Shown: positions 33,950 to 43,410, counted from the first letter of the stretch. The stretch: 44,359 nucleotides of DNA from Glaciecola sp964418575 (GCA_964418575.1 CAYQMI010000016.1:1-44359), one strand, 5' to 3'. Program-made: numbers and translations. The notes: generated by a model not told the origin, from the sequence alone.

Positions 33950-35155
33950 TTATTGTGCTGTTAACTTATATAAAGTAGCCGGTTCTCCATCGCCTAAAAC
34001 CCACACATTACCCTGTTGATCACTCTCAATGTCACGCAAACGAGTTTGCGGTTCAGCGAGTAAGGTGCGCTGCGCACCTATGGTTTCGCCATAAAATTCT
34101 ACCGCATATATCTGCTGAAACTTCAAAGACGTGACTAATAAGTGCTGATGTAAATCTTTAAGGGTATTTTTGCCATTCGTTTCATCAGACTCGATGTAAT
34201 ATATCATCCCTGAAGGCGCGATAGATGGGGTCCAGTCGAGGTCGGGTTGCTGCATTCCCGGGTACTCTGTAAATGGCGAGATGGTCGAACCGATATAATC
34301 TTTACCGTTGGTAATCACCGGCCAACCATAATTCTCACCCGCTTGAATAAGATTAATCTCATCTCCTCCTGCTGGGCCGTGCTCGTGCGCAACTATGCTT
34401 TGCTCATTTGTTACTAGCAAACCTTGCGGGTTACGATGACCGAGCGAGTAAACATATTGCGCTGGGCCCTCGCCCTTATCAAAATAAGGGTTGCTAGGAT
34501 GGGCTTCACCGGCGTCAGTCATTCTTAATATTTTGCCAAGTTGATTATCAACAACTTGCGCTTGCTCTCGATAGTCAAACCCATCCCCTGTGGTGACCAA
34601 TAGCGCATTGTCTTTTAAAAACGCCATGCGTCCACCATAATGCACTGGCGTGTCTTTTTTGTTCTGTACTTCAAAGATAGGTTGTATGTTCGTGACCTGT
34701 TGATTTTCGATGTTAAAGCGAACAATTTTGAGCGCATTTTTATCGCTACTTCCCGCCGAGTAAGACAAATAAACCCATGCGTTGTCGGCATAATTAGGAT
34801 GAAACGCAATATCTAGCAAGCCGCCCTGCCCACCAGTTAACAAATCCTCTGGTACAAAATCGATAGTATTGAGCGCTTGAGTGCTTGGATGTTCAACGTC
34901 CTCACCTTGATTGAATATACTTAAACCACCCTCTCGATGACTAATCCAAATATCACCATTAGGCGAATGTGCCAGCGCCCAAGATGATGGCAAATCACTT
35001 AAAACAGGCACCAAGGCATAAGCGCCATTGCTCTCTTTGAATTGGTTGGAGGCTGACTCAGTGCCTTGCGACGAAGCTCCACATGTCCAAATCATTGCAA
35101 CGGTTAAGGCACTCAGGCGAAGCTTTAATTTTAAATTTTTCATCGAATTCTTCAT
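33950..35155 (-). CDS. PQQ-dependent sugar dehydrogenase family protein (exported)
   Basis: Soluble aldose-sugar dehydrogenase-like six-bladed β-propeller (GSDH family, cf. E. coli YliI), which would oxidise sugars in the periplasm with PQQ. The 401-aa precursor begins with a basic, hydrophobic leader (MKNSMKNLKLKLRLSALTV...). Cysteine 25 (IWTC) is not a canonical lipobox, so a cleaved signal peptide is more likely. Family motifs are WALAHSPNGDIWISHREGG, LLDIAFHPNYADN, GHRNPQGL, EHGPAGGDEINLI and YGWPVI. The ATG at 35155 has GGAA 5 nt upstream; the ATG at 35143 is an alternative. Sugar specificity cannot be deduced. No PQQ biosynthesis genes are in this window. Confidence 0.87.
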   Translation of the reverse strand: MKNSMKNLKLKLRLSALTVAMIWTCGASSQGTESASNQFKESNGAYALVPVLSDLPSSWALAHSPNGDIWISHREGGLSIFNQGEDVEHPSTQALNTIDFVPEDLLTGGQGGLLDIAFHPNYADNAWVYLSYSAGSSDKNALKIVRFNIENQQVTNIQPIFEVQNKKDTPVHYGGRMAFLKDNALLVTTGDGFDYREQAQVVDNQLGKILRMTDAGEAHPSNPYFDKGEGPAQYVYSLGHRNPQGLLVTNEQSIVAHEHGPAGGDEINLIQAGENYGWPVITNGKDYIGSTISPFTEYPGMQQPDLDWTPSIAPSGMIYYIESDETNGKNTLKDLHQHLLVTSLKFQQIYAVEFYGETIGAQRTLLAEPQTRLRDIESDQQGNVWVLGDGEPATLYKLTAQ

Positions 35156-35249
35156 TAAATTCCAAAAGGATTGTTGTTTCGTTCAAAGCTCATATGAACT
35201 GAGTTAGTCTATCGAATAAGCTAATTAAGACTACGCGTAATCATCAATA

Positions 35250-35780
35250 TTGACAATATGCGCGCTAATACTCTACCGTGAGCTATACATCTTTTTTGGG
35301 TCATTGAACATTGTGCGCTACCTAATACGAATATTATATCTTTTAGTCTCGGCCCTCTTGGGTTTCTTTTTCGCAAGCATCATGCACACGCAATCGGTGT
35401 TGGCAAAACTGACTGAAATAAACATAAATATCTCGATGTCGGAGCGCCTTTCGACGACTTATGAAGATATGCTTGGCTTAGCGCCAACCTATGGTTTAGT
35501 CATTCTTATTGCCCTAACCATAGCCTTTAGCATTGCAGGGCTAATATCGAAAAAGCTCACAGTGTCGGCTAGGCTATTATATCCGCTTGCTGGAGGCGTT
35601 GCGTTTTTGGTCATGCTTTTAGCTATGCAACCCATTTTAAACGTTACCTTGCTTGCTGGCGCTCGCGGAACTGCTGGCATTGCCTTGCAAGTGTGTGCCG
35701 GGGTAATCGCAGGCATTTGCTTCGCACATTTACTTAAAAACAGCGCTGGCAGCGTCTCTCAGCAAAAAGCATCAACATAA
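35250..35780 (+). CDS. Hypothetical membrane protein
   Basis: Unrecognised protein of up to 176 aa with about four hydrophobic segments (roughly 22-42, 80-100, 110-127 and 138-160) and a short Ser/Gln-rich tail. The start is uncertain. The longest frame uses TTG 35250, and TTG 35304 or GTG 35313, just before the first TM, are equally plausible since no clear Shine-Dalgarno is seen. No motif points to a function. The clean membrane-protein composition over the whole frame and the absence of a competing frame argue that it is real. Confidence 0.6.
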   Translation: MTICALILYRELYIFFGSLNIVRYLIRILYLLVSALLGFFFASIMHTQSVLAKLTEININISMSERLSTTYEDMLGLAPTYGLVILIALTIAFSIAGLISKKLTVSARLLYPLAGGVAFLVMLLAMQPILNVTLLAGARGTAGIALQVCAGVIAGICFAHLLKNSAGSVSQQKAST

Positions 35781-35920
35781 GGGCGATATCTGCATCGAGC
35801 GATTCAGTGCCGGTATCAAAATGACTGTTGTATAACTATAAGTACAATGCCCTTGATGTAGGTGATCCTCTGCTGTAAATTTTATGTTAATAACCTAAGA
35901 AATAATTAACTGAGAATTTT

Positions 35921-37492
35921 ATGGCGCGCTCTACACTCATTCCTAAACATATCAACAGCCTCGCAGACTATATCGAAGAAACCTTCACGAAATACGCCGA
36001 ACGCCCAGCTTATTCAGCGCTTGGTCAAGAAAAGTCCTTTGCAGAAATGGAAGTACTTTCAGGACAGTTCGCGGCTTGGTTGCAGGAGCACACATCCTTA
36101 GTTCCAGGCGACAGAATTGCCATTCAGCTACCTAATTTAATTCAACATCCTATTGCTGTATACGGGGCGCTTAGAGCAGGTTTAGTCGTAGTGAACACCA
36201 ACCCTTTATACACCGAGCATGAGATGGAGCATCAGTTTAACGACTCAGGTGCTAAAGCTTTGGTGATATTGTCGGACTTGCTGCCCAAGTATGAAAATAT
36301 CAAGGCAAATACCGGCATAGAGCACGTGATTATCACAAGCGCGCCACAGCTGCTAACAAACGAAAAGATTGGCCATGATCAATACGCCTGTTATTCACAA
36401 ATATTTGAACAAGCAGCTTCGCTTACACTTAAACCAAGACCCAAAACCGATGTAGAAGATACCTGCATTTTGCAATACACAGGCGGAACCACTGGCGTGT
36501 CGAAAGGTGCTGAACTGAGTCATCAAAATGTATTGGCAAATAGCATTCAAACTCTCGAACGTTTAGGGCAATCGTTCAAAGAAGGTGAAGAGATAGTAGT
36601 GTGTCCACTTCCGCTTTATCATATCTATGCCTTTACCGTATGCATGATGACCTTCTTTGCAAAAGGCGCGATGGTACTGTTAATTCCTAACCCTCGTGAC
36701 ATGAACGCCTTTGTGGCAGCTTTAAAGGGCCAACCCTTTACCGCCCTTGCAGGCATCAATACTCTATTTATGGGCCTATGTGCACACCCTGAATTTAAGC
36801 AACTAGACTTCAGTACACTGCGCCTCACCATGTCGGGTGGTACTGCCTTGACCCGCTCCGCGGCATCCTTGTGGGAAAGCACAACAGGATGCTCAGTCAC
36901 GGAAGGTTACGGACTTTCTGAAACCGCTCCGGTAGTGGCATTTAACCAGCCCGGACATGAGCAAATAGGCACAGTTGGGCCAGCAGTAGGCGACACTGAT
37001 ATTCAAATACTCGACGAAAATGACCAAGCACTTGAAAAAGGAAAGGAAGGGCAAATTGCCGTCAAAGGTCCGCAAGTGATGAAAGGTTACTGGCAGCGTC
37101 AAGACGAAACCGATAAAGTCATGACTTCAGATGGTTATTTTAAAACCGGAGATGTCGGTTTTATCACTCCCGAGAACTGCGTAAAAATCGTAGACCGTTT
37201 AAAAGATTTGATAATTGTTTCGGGCTTTAATGTATATCCAAACGAAGTTGAAGATGTGCTCACTCAGCATCCTTCTGTGCTAGAGGCTGCTGTAGTTGGT
37301 AAGGCTGACGAAAAAACACAAGAGCGCGTATGCGCATATATCACTGTGAACGAAGACTATGACCACGCAGAGGTAATAGAGCACTGCAAAAAATATCTCA
37401 CCGGCTACAAAATACCAAGAGAGCTAAATGTCATCGATGAGTTACCTAAATCTACAGTGGGTAAAATTCTAAGAAGAGAGCTACGCAAATAA
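35921..37492 (+). CDS. Long-chain fatty acyl-CoA ligase, FadD-like
   Basis: AMP-forming acyl-CoA synthetase that activates fatty acids for β-oxidation or lipid synthesis. The 523-aa protein has the ANL-superfamily motifs: P-loop YTGGTTGVSKG at 186-196, the GYGLSETAPVVAFN adenylate motif near 328, TGDVGF, and the hinge/lysine region VDRLKDLIIVSGFNVYPNEVEDV, with the catalytic Lys in LPKSTVGKILRREL near the end. NTNPLYTEHEMEHQF is characteristic of bacterial FadD. It is somewhat shorter than E. coli FadD (561), so it may be a paralogue. A small SRPBCC gene follows 50 bp downstream. Confidence 0.9.
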   Translation: MARSTLIPKHINSLADYIEETFTKYAERPAYSALGQEKSFAEMEVLSGQFAAWLQEHTSLVPGDRIAIQLPNLIQHPIAVYGALRAGLVVVNTNPLYTEHEMEHQFNDSGAKALVILSDLLPKYENIKANTGIEHVIITSAPQLLTNEKIGHDQYACYSQIFEQAASLTLKPRPKTDVEDTCILQYTGGTTGVSKGAELSHQNVLANSIQTLERLGQSFKEGEEIVVCPLPLYHIYAFTVCMMTFFAKGAMVLLIPNPRDMNAFVAALKGQPFTALAGINTLFMGLCAHPEFKQLDFSTLRLTMSGGTALTRSAASLWESTTGCSVTEGYGLSETAPVVAFNQPGHEQIGTVGPAVGDTDIQILDENDQALEKGKEGQIAVKGPQVMKGYWQRQDETDKVMTSDGYFKTGDVGFITPENCVKIVDRLKDLIIVSGFNVYPNEVEDVLTQHPSVLEAAVVGKADEKTQERVCAYITVNEDYDHAEVIEHCKKYLTGYKIPRELNVIDELPKSTVGKILRRELRK

Positions 37493-37542
37493 AGTGTAAA
37501 GCTTACTCTTTAATTAAGAATTGTTGTAACACTAGGGAATGT

Positions 37543-37980
37543 ATGTTTCGAATTTCAGTTAAACGTCAAATTAACAAGCCAATTGATGAGGTGTTCGATG
37601 CTTTAAGCGATCACGCTAACTATCACCGCTTTAAAGGAGTAGATGCTTCACGTCTTATTGAGCAAGGCAGCACTGAGCCAAATGGACTAGGTGCGTTGCG
37701 AGAAATTGTAGCGGGTAAGGCAGTATTGCACGAACGTATTGTAAAGTTTGAGCGACCTTACACACTTGCTTATTTAATTGAATATAGCAAACCACTTCCC
37801 TACAAACACGAGCATGGTCAAATTACATTAGAAGAACGTGATGACACCACCTTCGCTCTGTGGGAGTCTAGAGGACACATTGCAATACCTTTATTGGGCA
37901 CTTGGTACTTTGACAAGCAAATACAAAAGTTTGGTGGTAGAGCATTCGGCAGTATTCTCAAAAGCATCGATATGCAATAA
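37543..37980 (+). CDS. SRPBCC (START-like) family protein
   Basis: The 145-aa protein has the helix-grip fold pattern: N-terminal RISVKRQINKPIDEVFDALSD, a mid-region that often binds lipids or aromatic ligands, and a long C-terminal helix (FGGRAFGSILKSIDMQ). It belongs broadly with polyketide cyclase/dehydrase and lipid-transport proteins. Lying 50 bp after the acyl-CoA ligase, it could share its transcript and handle a hydrophobic ligand, but that is inference. No catalytic residues can be assigned. Confidence 0.75.
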   Translation: MFRISVKRQINKPIDEVFDALSDHANYHRFKGVDASRLIEQGSTEPNGLGALREIVAGKAVLHERIVKFERPYTLAYLIEYSKPLPYKHEHGQITLEERDDTTFALWESRGHIAIPLLGTWYFDKQIQKFGGRAFGSILKSIDMQ

Positions 37981-38098
37981 TTGAAGGATGTTCGGAACGC
38001 ATTCTATTTTTTACTGAGATGATTCTATATTTCAGTACATAAATAACACCCTTCAAGGCAAGAATTTTGCAAAACACATTTCACTATAAAGGCTTGCT

Positions 38099-39052
38099 AT
38101 GACTGCTTTACAAGCCTTTGTTGAATTTTCACTCAGCGTTATTGGCCCCGTTATTTTGCTCATTGCCATTGGATATGGCTTTTATCGTCAAGGCTTACTC
38201 GACGACAGCTTTGTTGAAAAAGCTTCCCGTCTAATTTTCAATTACGCCCTCCCCGCCCTTTTGTTCGTTAATATTAGCACTAGCGACATAAGCGCCTTAA
38301 CCGAACCCAAAACCATTGCAATTGGTATTAGCGGCACACTAATTGTGTTTATAGGATATCTGCTGTGGGTGAGTTTTCGTGTTGATGCTCGCCAAGACAA
38401 GGGCGTTATTATACAGGGCGCTTTTCGCTCCAATATGGGCATTATAGGCCTTGCGTACTGCGCAAACGCTTATGGGCAAGAAGGTTTAGCCTATGCCTCA
38501 ATTTATTTGGGAGCGCTGACTATTCTCTATAACGTGCTTTCGGTTACTGTTTTAAACGTGTTTGCAGGTTCTGCCGTTAGCATGTCCAGAATACTGAAAG
38601 GGATCGCGAGTAACCCAATTATTTTAAGCATTGTCGCCGGCGTCAGCGTGTCGTACTTCGCTATTCCGGCGCCAGTATTTATCAGCAATAGCTTAGGATA
38701 TTTTGCTCAGTTAACCTTGCCTTTGGCTCTGTTGTGCACAGGTGCATCGTTGCGCTTTAGAAGTTTTGGCCGAGAGTGGCGTTTAGTGCTCCTGGCCTGC
38801 GTAGGCAAGTGCGTCATCTACCCCTTGGTTTTGCTGGGTTTAGCTATTGCTTTTGAAATAAGCGGATTATCTTTAGGCGTAATCTTTATGATGGCAATGT
38901 GCCCAACCGCAGCCGCAAGCTATGTCATGGTAAGAAAAATAGGCGGCAATCATCAATTAGCCGCCCAAATTATTGCTATTTCAACCATTGTATCGCTGCC
39001 TTTAACCATCGCAGGATACTATGTGATGCAGCGCTTTACGCAAATTGCGTAA
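38099..39052 (+). CDS. AEC (auxin efflux carrier) family transporter
   Basis: Inner-membrane secondary transporter, 317 aa, with about ten hydrophobic helices in two five-helix halves. Typical AEC features are the first helix LLIAIGYGFYRQGLLDD, the motif NYALPALLF near residue 48, FRSNMGIIGLAY, PLALLCTGASLRF, and MCPTAAASYVM in the second half. Family members export or import carboxylates or amino-acid-like anions; substrate is unknown here. It is convergent with the leucyl aminopeptidase gene with only 15 bp between stops. Confidence 0.87.
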   Translation: MTALQAFVEFSLSVIGPVILLIAIGYGFYRQGLLDDSFVEKASRLIFNYALPALLFVNISTSDISALTEPKTIAIGISGTLIVFIGYLLWVSFRVDARQDKGVIIQGAFRSNMGIIGLAYCANAYGQEGLAYASIYLGALTILYNVLSVTVLNVFAGSAVSMSRILKGIASNPIILSIVAGVSVSYFAIPAPVFISNSLGYFAQLTLPLALLCTGASLRFRSFGREWRLVLLACVGKCVIYPLVLLGLAIAFEISGLSLGVIFMMAMCPTAAASYVMVRKIGGNHQLAAQIIAISTIVSLPLTIAGYYVMQRFTQIA

Positions 39053-39055
39053 AGC
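39033..39055. repeat. Perfect 11-bp palindrome at the AEC gene end
   Basis: GCTTTACGCAA (39033-39043), one central base, and TTGCGTAAAGC (39045-39055) form a perfect inverted repeat that straddles the TAA stop of the AEC gene, between convergent genes. There is no adjoining T-tract, so it is not a standard terminator, though an RNA hairpin here could still block read-through. Confidence 0.5.
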
Positions 39056-39067
39056 CTGCCAGTTGCG

Positions 39068-40612
39068 TTATTTATTGTCGCGTATTAGCTGATCCATAAA
39101 ACGTACGCCCCAGCCATGACTGCCTTTTGGCGCAGTATCTGTGCTTTGCGCTAGCCAGTCTACTCCGGCAATATCTAAATGTACCCAAGGCAAATCTTCA
39201 GCGACAAAGGTTCCGATTACCGCGGCACCAATACTCGCACCTGGCGAACCTGCTCCTGAGTTTTTAATATCCGCAATCTCAGATTTAATCTGGTCATAAT
39301 GATTAGGATGCAATGGAAGTGGCCATACATGCTCGCCGCTTTTCTCGCCCACGCCCATCATCTCAACCGAAAAGTCAAAATCACGCGTCACAAGCGCAGC
39401 GTATTCATCGCCAAGGGCTCTTGCAGCGGAGCCTGTTAGGGTTGCAATATTTAGCAACATTTTAGGCTTAAAGGTTTGTTGGGCATAAAATACTGCATCC
39501 GATAATATTAAACGACCCTCTGCATCGGTGCTAATAATCTCGATAGTGGTTCCCTGCATTGTATTTAATACATCGCCTGGGCGAATAGCATCTTCTGCTG
39601 GCATGTTTTCTGCCAACGGCATCACGCCAACCACGTTGACATTTTCACCGCGTTTAGCAATTGCATAAAGGGTTCCCGCAACCGCCGCGGCGCCAGCCAT
39701 ATCAGACTTCATTTGCCACATATTGTCGTTGCCTTTGAGGCTAATTCCGCCGGTATCGAAAGTAATGCCTTTGCCCGCAAGCGCGATAGGCGCATCGCCT
39801 CTTTCGCCGCCAGTGTAGCTTATTACTAACATGCGAGGATCATGTATTGAGCCTTTACCAACGCCTAACAGCGCTCCCATGTTGTTTTTTTCCATGTCGC
39901 GTACATCGAGTACATCAATATCAATATTTTTAACACCCTTAAATAAATCGCTAACACGCTCTACAAACAACTCGGGATAAAGGCTTTTACCAGGCTCTGT
40001 AGCTAAGTCTCTGGTTAGATGAACACCATCGGCAAGATATTGCAGGTCGTCTTGATAGCGCGCTTCGTTGCTATCTGTATCGCTTGAAATTACTAACAGA
40101 TTTGATTCGCCATCGCTTTTTACGCGCTTATATTTATCAAAACTGTAGTGACGAAGATCATAACCATATGCAATGTGTGCGGCGGCTGCATCCACTTGTG
40201 TGTTAAGCGCATTGGTAAACACTGTGGCGTTCACGTCTTTATCAGTAGATTTAAGCGCTGCGGCAATACCACCGCCTAAATTTTGTAAGTCGGGAGCGTC
40301 TATTGCTTCATCAGATGCAGCCCCTACTACCAGCACATCATCAAAGTTAGCAATCATTTGCAGGTGCAAATTACTTCCAAGCTTTGCATCAAAATTATTG
40401 TGAGCGAGCAGCTTTGATAAACGACCATCACTTTGTTCGTTAATTTGCGCTGCCATACCGCTTAGGTTTTCTGCATCGTCAACAAACACAATGGCAGTGC
40501 CCTTTTGCTCGTCAAGCGATTGTGCGAATTTAACATTAAGGTTTGCTTGCGCGGTTAGCGCAAAAGATGAAATAGCACCAAATAAAAGTGCCTTTATTAA
40601 GCTTATTTTCAT
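39068..40612 (-). CDS. Secreted leucyl aminopeptidase (M17 family)
   Basis: Two-metal aminopeptidase of the PepA/M17 family that removes N-terminal residues from peptides. From the ATG at 40612 (GGAAA 5-8 nt upstream) the product is 514 aa with a clear Sec signal peptide (MKISLIKALLFGAISSFALTA, cut after AQA, residue 23). That is unusual because PepA enzymes are normally cytoplasmic. The C-terminal catalytic domain keeps every metal and catalytic residue: GKGITFDTGGISLK, SDMAG and STDAEGRL. The N-terminal domain is diverged. An ATG 12 bp upstream lacks a ribosome site. It probably serves peptide scavenging in the periplasm or outside; a separate cytoplasmic PepA would be expected elsewhere. 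Confidence 0.93.
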   Translation of the reverse strand: MKISLIKALLFGAISSFALTAQANLNVKFAQSLDEQKGTAIVFVDDAENLSGMAAQINEQSDGRLSKLLAHNNFDAKLGSNLHLQMIANFDDVLVVGAASDEAIDAPDLQNLGGGIAAALKSTDKDVNATVFTNALNTQVDAAAAHIAYGYDLRHYSFDKYKRVKSDGESNLLVISSDTDSNEARYQDDLQYLADGVHLTRDLATEPGKSLYPELFVERVSDLFKGVKNIDIDVLDVRDMEKNNMGALLGVGKGSIHDPRMLVISYTGGERGDAPIALAGKGITFDTGGISLKGNDNMWQMKSDMAGAAAVAGTLYAIAKRGENVNVVGVMPLAENMPAEDAIRPGDVLNTMQGTTIEIISTDAEGRLILSDAVFYAQQTFKPKMLLNIATLTGSAARALGDEYAALVTRDFDFSVEMMGVGEKSGEHVWPLPLHPNHYDQIKSEIADIKNSGAGSPGASIGAAVIGTFVAEDLPWVHLDIAGVDWLAQSTDTAPKGSHGWGVRFMDQLIRDNK

Positions 40613-40753
40613 TAGAGTTTCCATTGACTAAACTAACAATAATAGTAGCTATTTAAGGCACTTAGATAAATATCAATTTCCTTGCTGTGCGACCTCAGGT
40701 TTTTGGATGATTATTCGATAAAACTTTAGTTTGTTTGGCAGTTTTGAGGTGCA

Positions 40754-41110
40754 CTATTCACTCCAAACAGCATATTCGTTTCCACTTGGGTCAACAAAAT
40801 GAAAACGCCTGCCGCCGGGGAAGCTAAAAATCGCTTTGTTAATTGTCGCCCCTGCCTGCTCTACTTTTGCTTGAGATTCTTCTAAGGCATTTGAATACAA
40901 AACAACAAGTGCGCTACCTTGTTCACTGTTCATAGCAAAATCTGACTTAAACATGCCGCCTTCTATCTGCTGACCAACAAAGCAGGTATATTCGGGCCCG
41001 TAGTCGACAAATTCCCAAGCAAAAGCTTCAGTAAAAAATGCTTTGCTGGCTGCAATATCCTTAGTCGGAATCTCTAAATAATGGATTTGATGGTGACCTT
41101 GCTCTGGCAT
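40754..41110 (-). CDS. VOC (glyoxalase/bleomycin-resistance fold) family protein
   Basis: The 118-aa protein has one vicinal-oxygen-chelate βαβββ pair: start QIHYLEIPTKDIAASKAFFTEAFAWEF and end GGRRFHFVDPSGNEYAVWSE, where HYLEI histidine and the terminal glutamates are candidate metal ligands. Such proteins include glyoxalases, dioxygenases and resistance proteins; nothing here narrows it. It sits 30 bp downstream of the chrA-like gene on the same strand and may share its transcript. Confidence 0.8.
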   Translation of the reverse strand: MPEQGHHQIHYLEIPTKDIAASKAFFTEAFAWEFVDYGPEYTCFVGQQIEGGMFKSDFAMNSEQGSALVVLYSNALEESQAKVEQAGATINKAIFSFPGGRRFHFVDPSGNEYAVWSE

Positions 41111-41140
41111 AGTGATTTCCCAATAATAGTCGAGCTTATG

Positions 41141-42310
41141 TTACCACCACACTAAGGCGAGCTTGCTGAAAACGCAAATTAATACCACCAAAAGCACTGG
41201 GGCTTTAAAGCGACTAAGGGCGGCGAAAGCAATCGCTGCAATAGCCAAATCAACAGGTGCAACAATTGCGTGTAAGAATATTGGGTTGTACAGTGCAGCC
41301 GCTAGCAAGCCTACTACTGCAGCATTTGCGCCGGCAATTGCCTTACTCAAGGCTTCTTTTTGGCTAAAGCTCTGCCAAAAAGGAAGAATGGCATAAACCA
41401 ACAAAAACCCGGGTAAAAATATAAATAGCGTCGCTTGCAGTGCACCTAGTATTTGGTTGCCGCCATAGGTTTCAGCCTGAATGAAGCCAAGGTAAGCGGC
41501 AAAGCCAAACATGGGCCCGGGCATCGCCTGAGTAGCACCATAACCTGCTAAAAAGTCTGCTTGAGAAACGTAGTTCGCCGTTACCATGGCCTCTTCGAGT
41601 AAAGGCAAAACAACATGGCCACCACCGAAAACTAACGCGCCTGTTCGATAAAAGTCATTAGCGGGGCCTGAAACAACTGGCAGCAAAAAAAACAAGCAGG
41701 CAAAAGCCGATAGACACAATACGGCTCTTAGTTTGTTTTTATTTTTGAGTGATAAATGCTTTTGCCCGGCTCCTTTCTCATTTGCTTTGGGTATAGCAAA
41801 AAAGCCAATCGCTGCCCCAATAAAAATAACACTTACTTGAGCGTAAATCCCAGGGCTCAATAGCATAATAACGAAAGTCATTAAAGCGATAAGAAACCTT
41901 GGTTTGTCAAAGCAAAGGTTTTTCCCCATCCCTAATACGCCCTGCAGCACAACGGCAAAAGCCAGTATTGCCAAGCCTTCCAAGATTGCCTCGCCTTGAG
42001 TAGAGCCAAATATAAATAAATAGTGAGCAAAGGTAATAAGCAAAACCACAGTGGGTAAAGTGAAGGCGATAAATGCCAATATGCCGCCTAACAAGCCACC
42101 ACGTTTTAAACCAATGCTGAAGCCCACTTGGCTACTCGCTGGGCCAGGTAAAGTGTGGCAAAGCGCAATAATATTGGAATAGTCTTGCTCATTGAGCCAT
42201 TTTCTTTGCTCAACAAACGCTTTTCGAAAATACATTAAGTGAGCAACGGGGCCACCAAAAGAGGTGCAGCCGAGCTTTAAAAATGTCCAAACGATATCTA
42301 GGTAGGTCAT
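41141..42310 (-). CDS. Chromate efflux transporter, ChrA family
   Basis: Inner-membrane CHR-family transporter, 389 aa, with two homologous halves of about 190 residues (the long-chain type). Each half carries the CHR signature: FLKLGCTSFGGPVAHL and CHTLPGPASSQVG in the first, and GALVFGGGHVVLPLLEEAMV and GATQAMPGPMFGFAAYLG in the second. About ten to twelve hydrophobic helices are visible. ChrA expels chromate using the proton gradient, and many homologues have no tested role, so chromate as substrate is a family inference. Confidence 0.88.
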   Translation of the reverse strand: MTYLDIVWTFLKLGCTSFGGPVAHLMYFRKAFVEQRKWLNEQDYSNIIALCHTLPGPASSQVGFSIGLKRGGLLGGILAFIAFTLPTVVLLITFAHYLFIFGSTQGEAILEGLAILAFAVVLQGVLGMGKNLCFDKPRFLIALMTFVIMLLSPGIYAQVSVIFIGAAIGFFAIPKANEKGAGQKHLSLKNKNKLRAVLCLSAFACLFFLLPVVSGPANDFYRTGALVFGGGHVVLPLLEEAMVTANYVSQADFLAGYGATQAMPGPMFGFAAYLGFIQAETYGGNQILGALQATLFIFLPGFLLVYAILPFWQSFSQKEALSKAIAGANAAVVGLLAAALYNPIFLHAIVAPVDLAIAAIAFAALSRFKAPVLLVVLICVFSKLALVWW

Positions 42311-42343
42311 ATAGATTCTAATTAGAAAATATACATAGTTGAA

Positions 42344-42820
42344 TTAGCTCGGCGCTATTGCCAAGCAGGTTTGCTCGGTAACAGACACAAGTAAGTATTT
42401 ATCATGCTTTCGACCTGAAGCTGTTAGTTGCAAGTCTATTTGATTGGAGCCTTTAATTTTATCGCTCAGTAAACCCGAGCCGCATACAAAGCTTATTGCC
42501 TCTGCTCTATAAGCACGAAGTTCTCCGCTTATGCCACCAACGTTTACTGTTAACTCAAGCAAATCCTTATTCTCTCGATAGGTGAGTAGTAAGCCCTCTA
42601 TGTCAGGCTCTGAGAACATATTTTCTCGTATATCTGCCGCAAGATCTTGATAGGTATTGCTACTGTTAAAGTTGTATATAAGTAGCACAACTACCGCTAA
42701 AGATAAGGCGGCGCCAACTTTAATAATGCTCGCTTTACTGGGTTGCTTTGCAGGTGCTTGCTTGGGTGACTGAGTCTGCTCCACCTCGTTGTCCTGCTCA
42801 TGTACATCTTCGTTCTGCAT
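42344..42820 (-). CDS. Hypothetical single-pass membrane protein
   Basis: Unrecognised 158-aa protein. A hydrophilic Gln/Lys/Pro-rich N-terminus (1-30) is followed by one TM helix (about 33-48, VGAALSLAVVVLLIYNF) and a soluble C-terminal domain of about 105 residues that should be periplasmic. The domain contains two cysteines (FVCGSG and EQTCLA) that could pair once exported. It is 33 bp upstream of the chrA-like gene on the same strand. No function is proposed. Confidence 0.65.
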   Translation of the reverse strand: MQNEDVHEQDNEVEQTQSPKQAPAKQPSKASIIKVGAALSLAVVVLLIYNFNSSNTYQDLAADIRENMFSEPDIEGLLLTYRENKDLLELTVNVGGISGELRAYRAEAISFVCGSGLLSDKIKGSNQIDLQLTASGRKHDKYLLVSVTEQTCLAIAPS

Positions 42821-42981
42821 TTCTTTATCCCTTGCGCACTACAAATAACTCTCAAGCTACCCATATTTGCGCCTAGTGACCATACTGATGGTGATGTTTA
42901 AAAACTATATGCTTTTTTATGGTGCAAACACATTTAAGTTCACAACTTAGTGCCTACTCATATTGAATAACAGTAGCTTTA

Positions 42982-43410
42982 TCATTCCAGCTTCAGTTCC
43001 ATATAGTAAAAGCGCTCATCCTCATGTGTTATCAAAAAATTGTTACGCTTGTATAGCGTCAAAGCAGGGCTTACTTTAAAAACCTTGAGACTCAAGCTTG
43101 TGAAGTTTGAACTTAAGGCTTTGCGCTTTGCTTCATTCAACGCTTTCTGGCCTATTCCTTGATTCTGAAACTTTGGGGCAATTTGTAAATCTCGAAGCCA
43201 ACAACTATCTTTAAAATATTCGAGCCGCATCACTCCAATCACTTCAGCATCGCAAAGTATTTCGTAGTTATTGAGATGTTTTGTTTGCTCAACAATTTGC
43301 TCAGCATCCCACTCAACAGAATAACGCTCATAATATGACGTCATATTTTGCAAAGTAAACTCTGCCAATTTAGCTAGCCTATCGGATGGTTTAAACGCAA
43401 TATTACCCAT
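42982..43410 (-). CDS. GNAT family N-acetyltransferase
   Basis: The 142-aa protein shows the GNAT fold with β4 VIGVMRLEYF, β4-α3 pyrophosphate loop QIAPKFQNQGIGQKAL (the Q/RxxGxG/A acetyl-CoA site) and the late YKRNNF segment. The substrate is unknown. It is 3 bp downstream of a second GNAT gene, forming a probable three-gene unit with the membrane protein upstream. Confidence 0.82.
   Translation of the reverse strand: MGNIAFKPSDRLAKLAEFTLQNMTSYYERYSVEWDAEQIVEQTKHLNNYEILCDAEVIGVMRLEYFKDSCWLRDLQIAPKFQNQGIGQKALNEAKRKALSSNFTSLSLKVFKVSPALTLYKRNNFLITHEDERFYYMELKLE

Noticed and set aside
37981..38056. Distant inverted repeats TTGAAGG/CCTTCAA and TACTGA/TCAGTA after the SRPBCC gene
   Set aside because: The arms are short, the loops long, and the two repeats have different centres; this is likely chance in AT-rich sequence.
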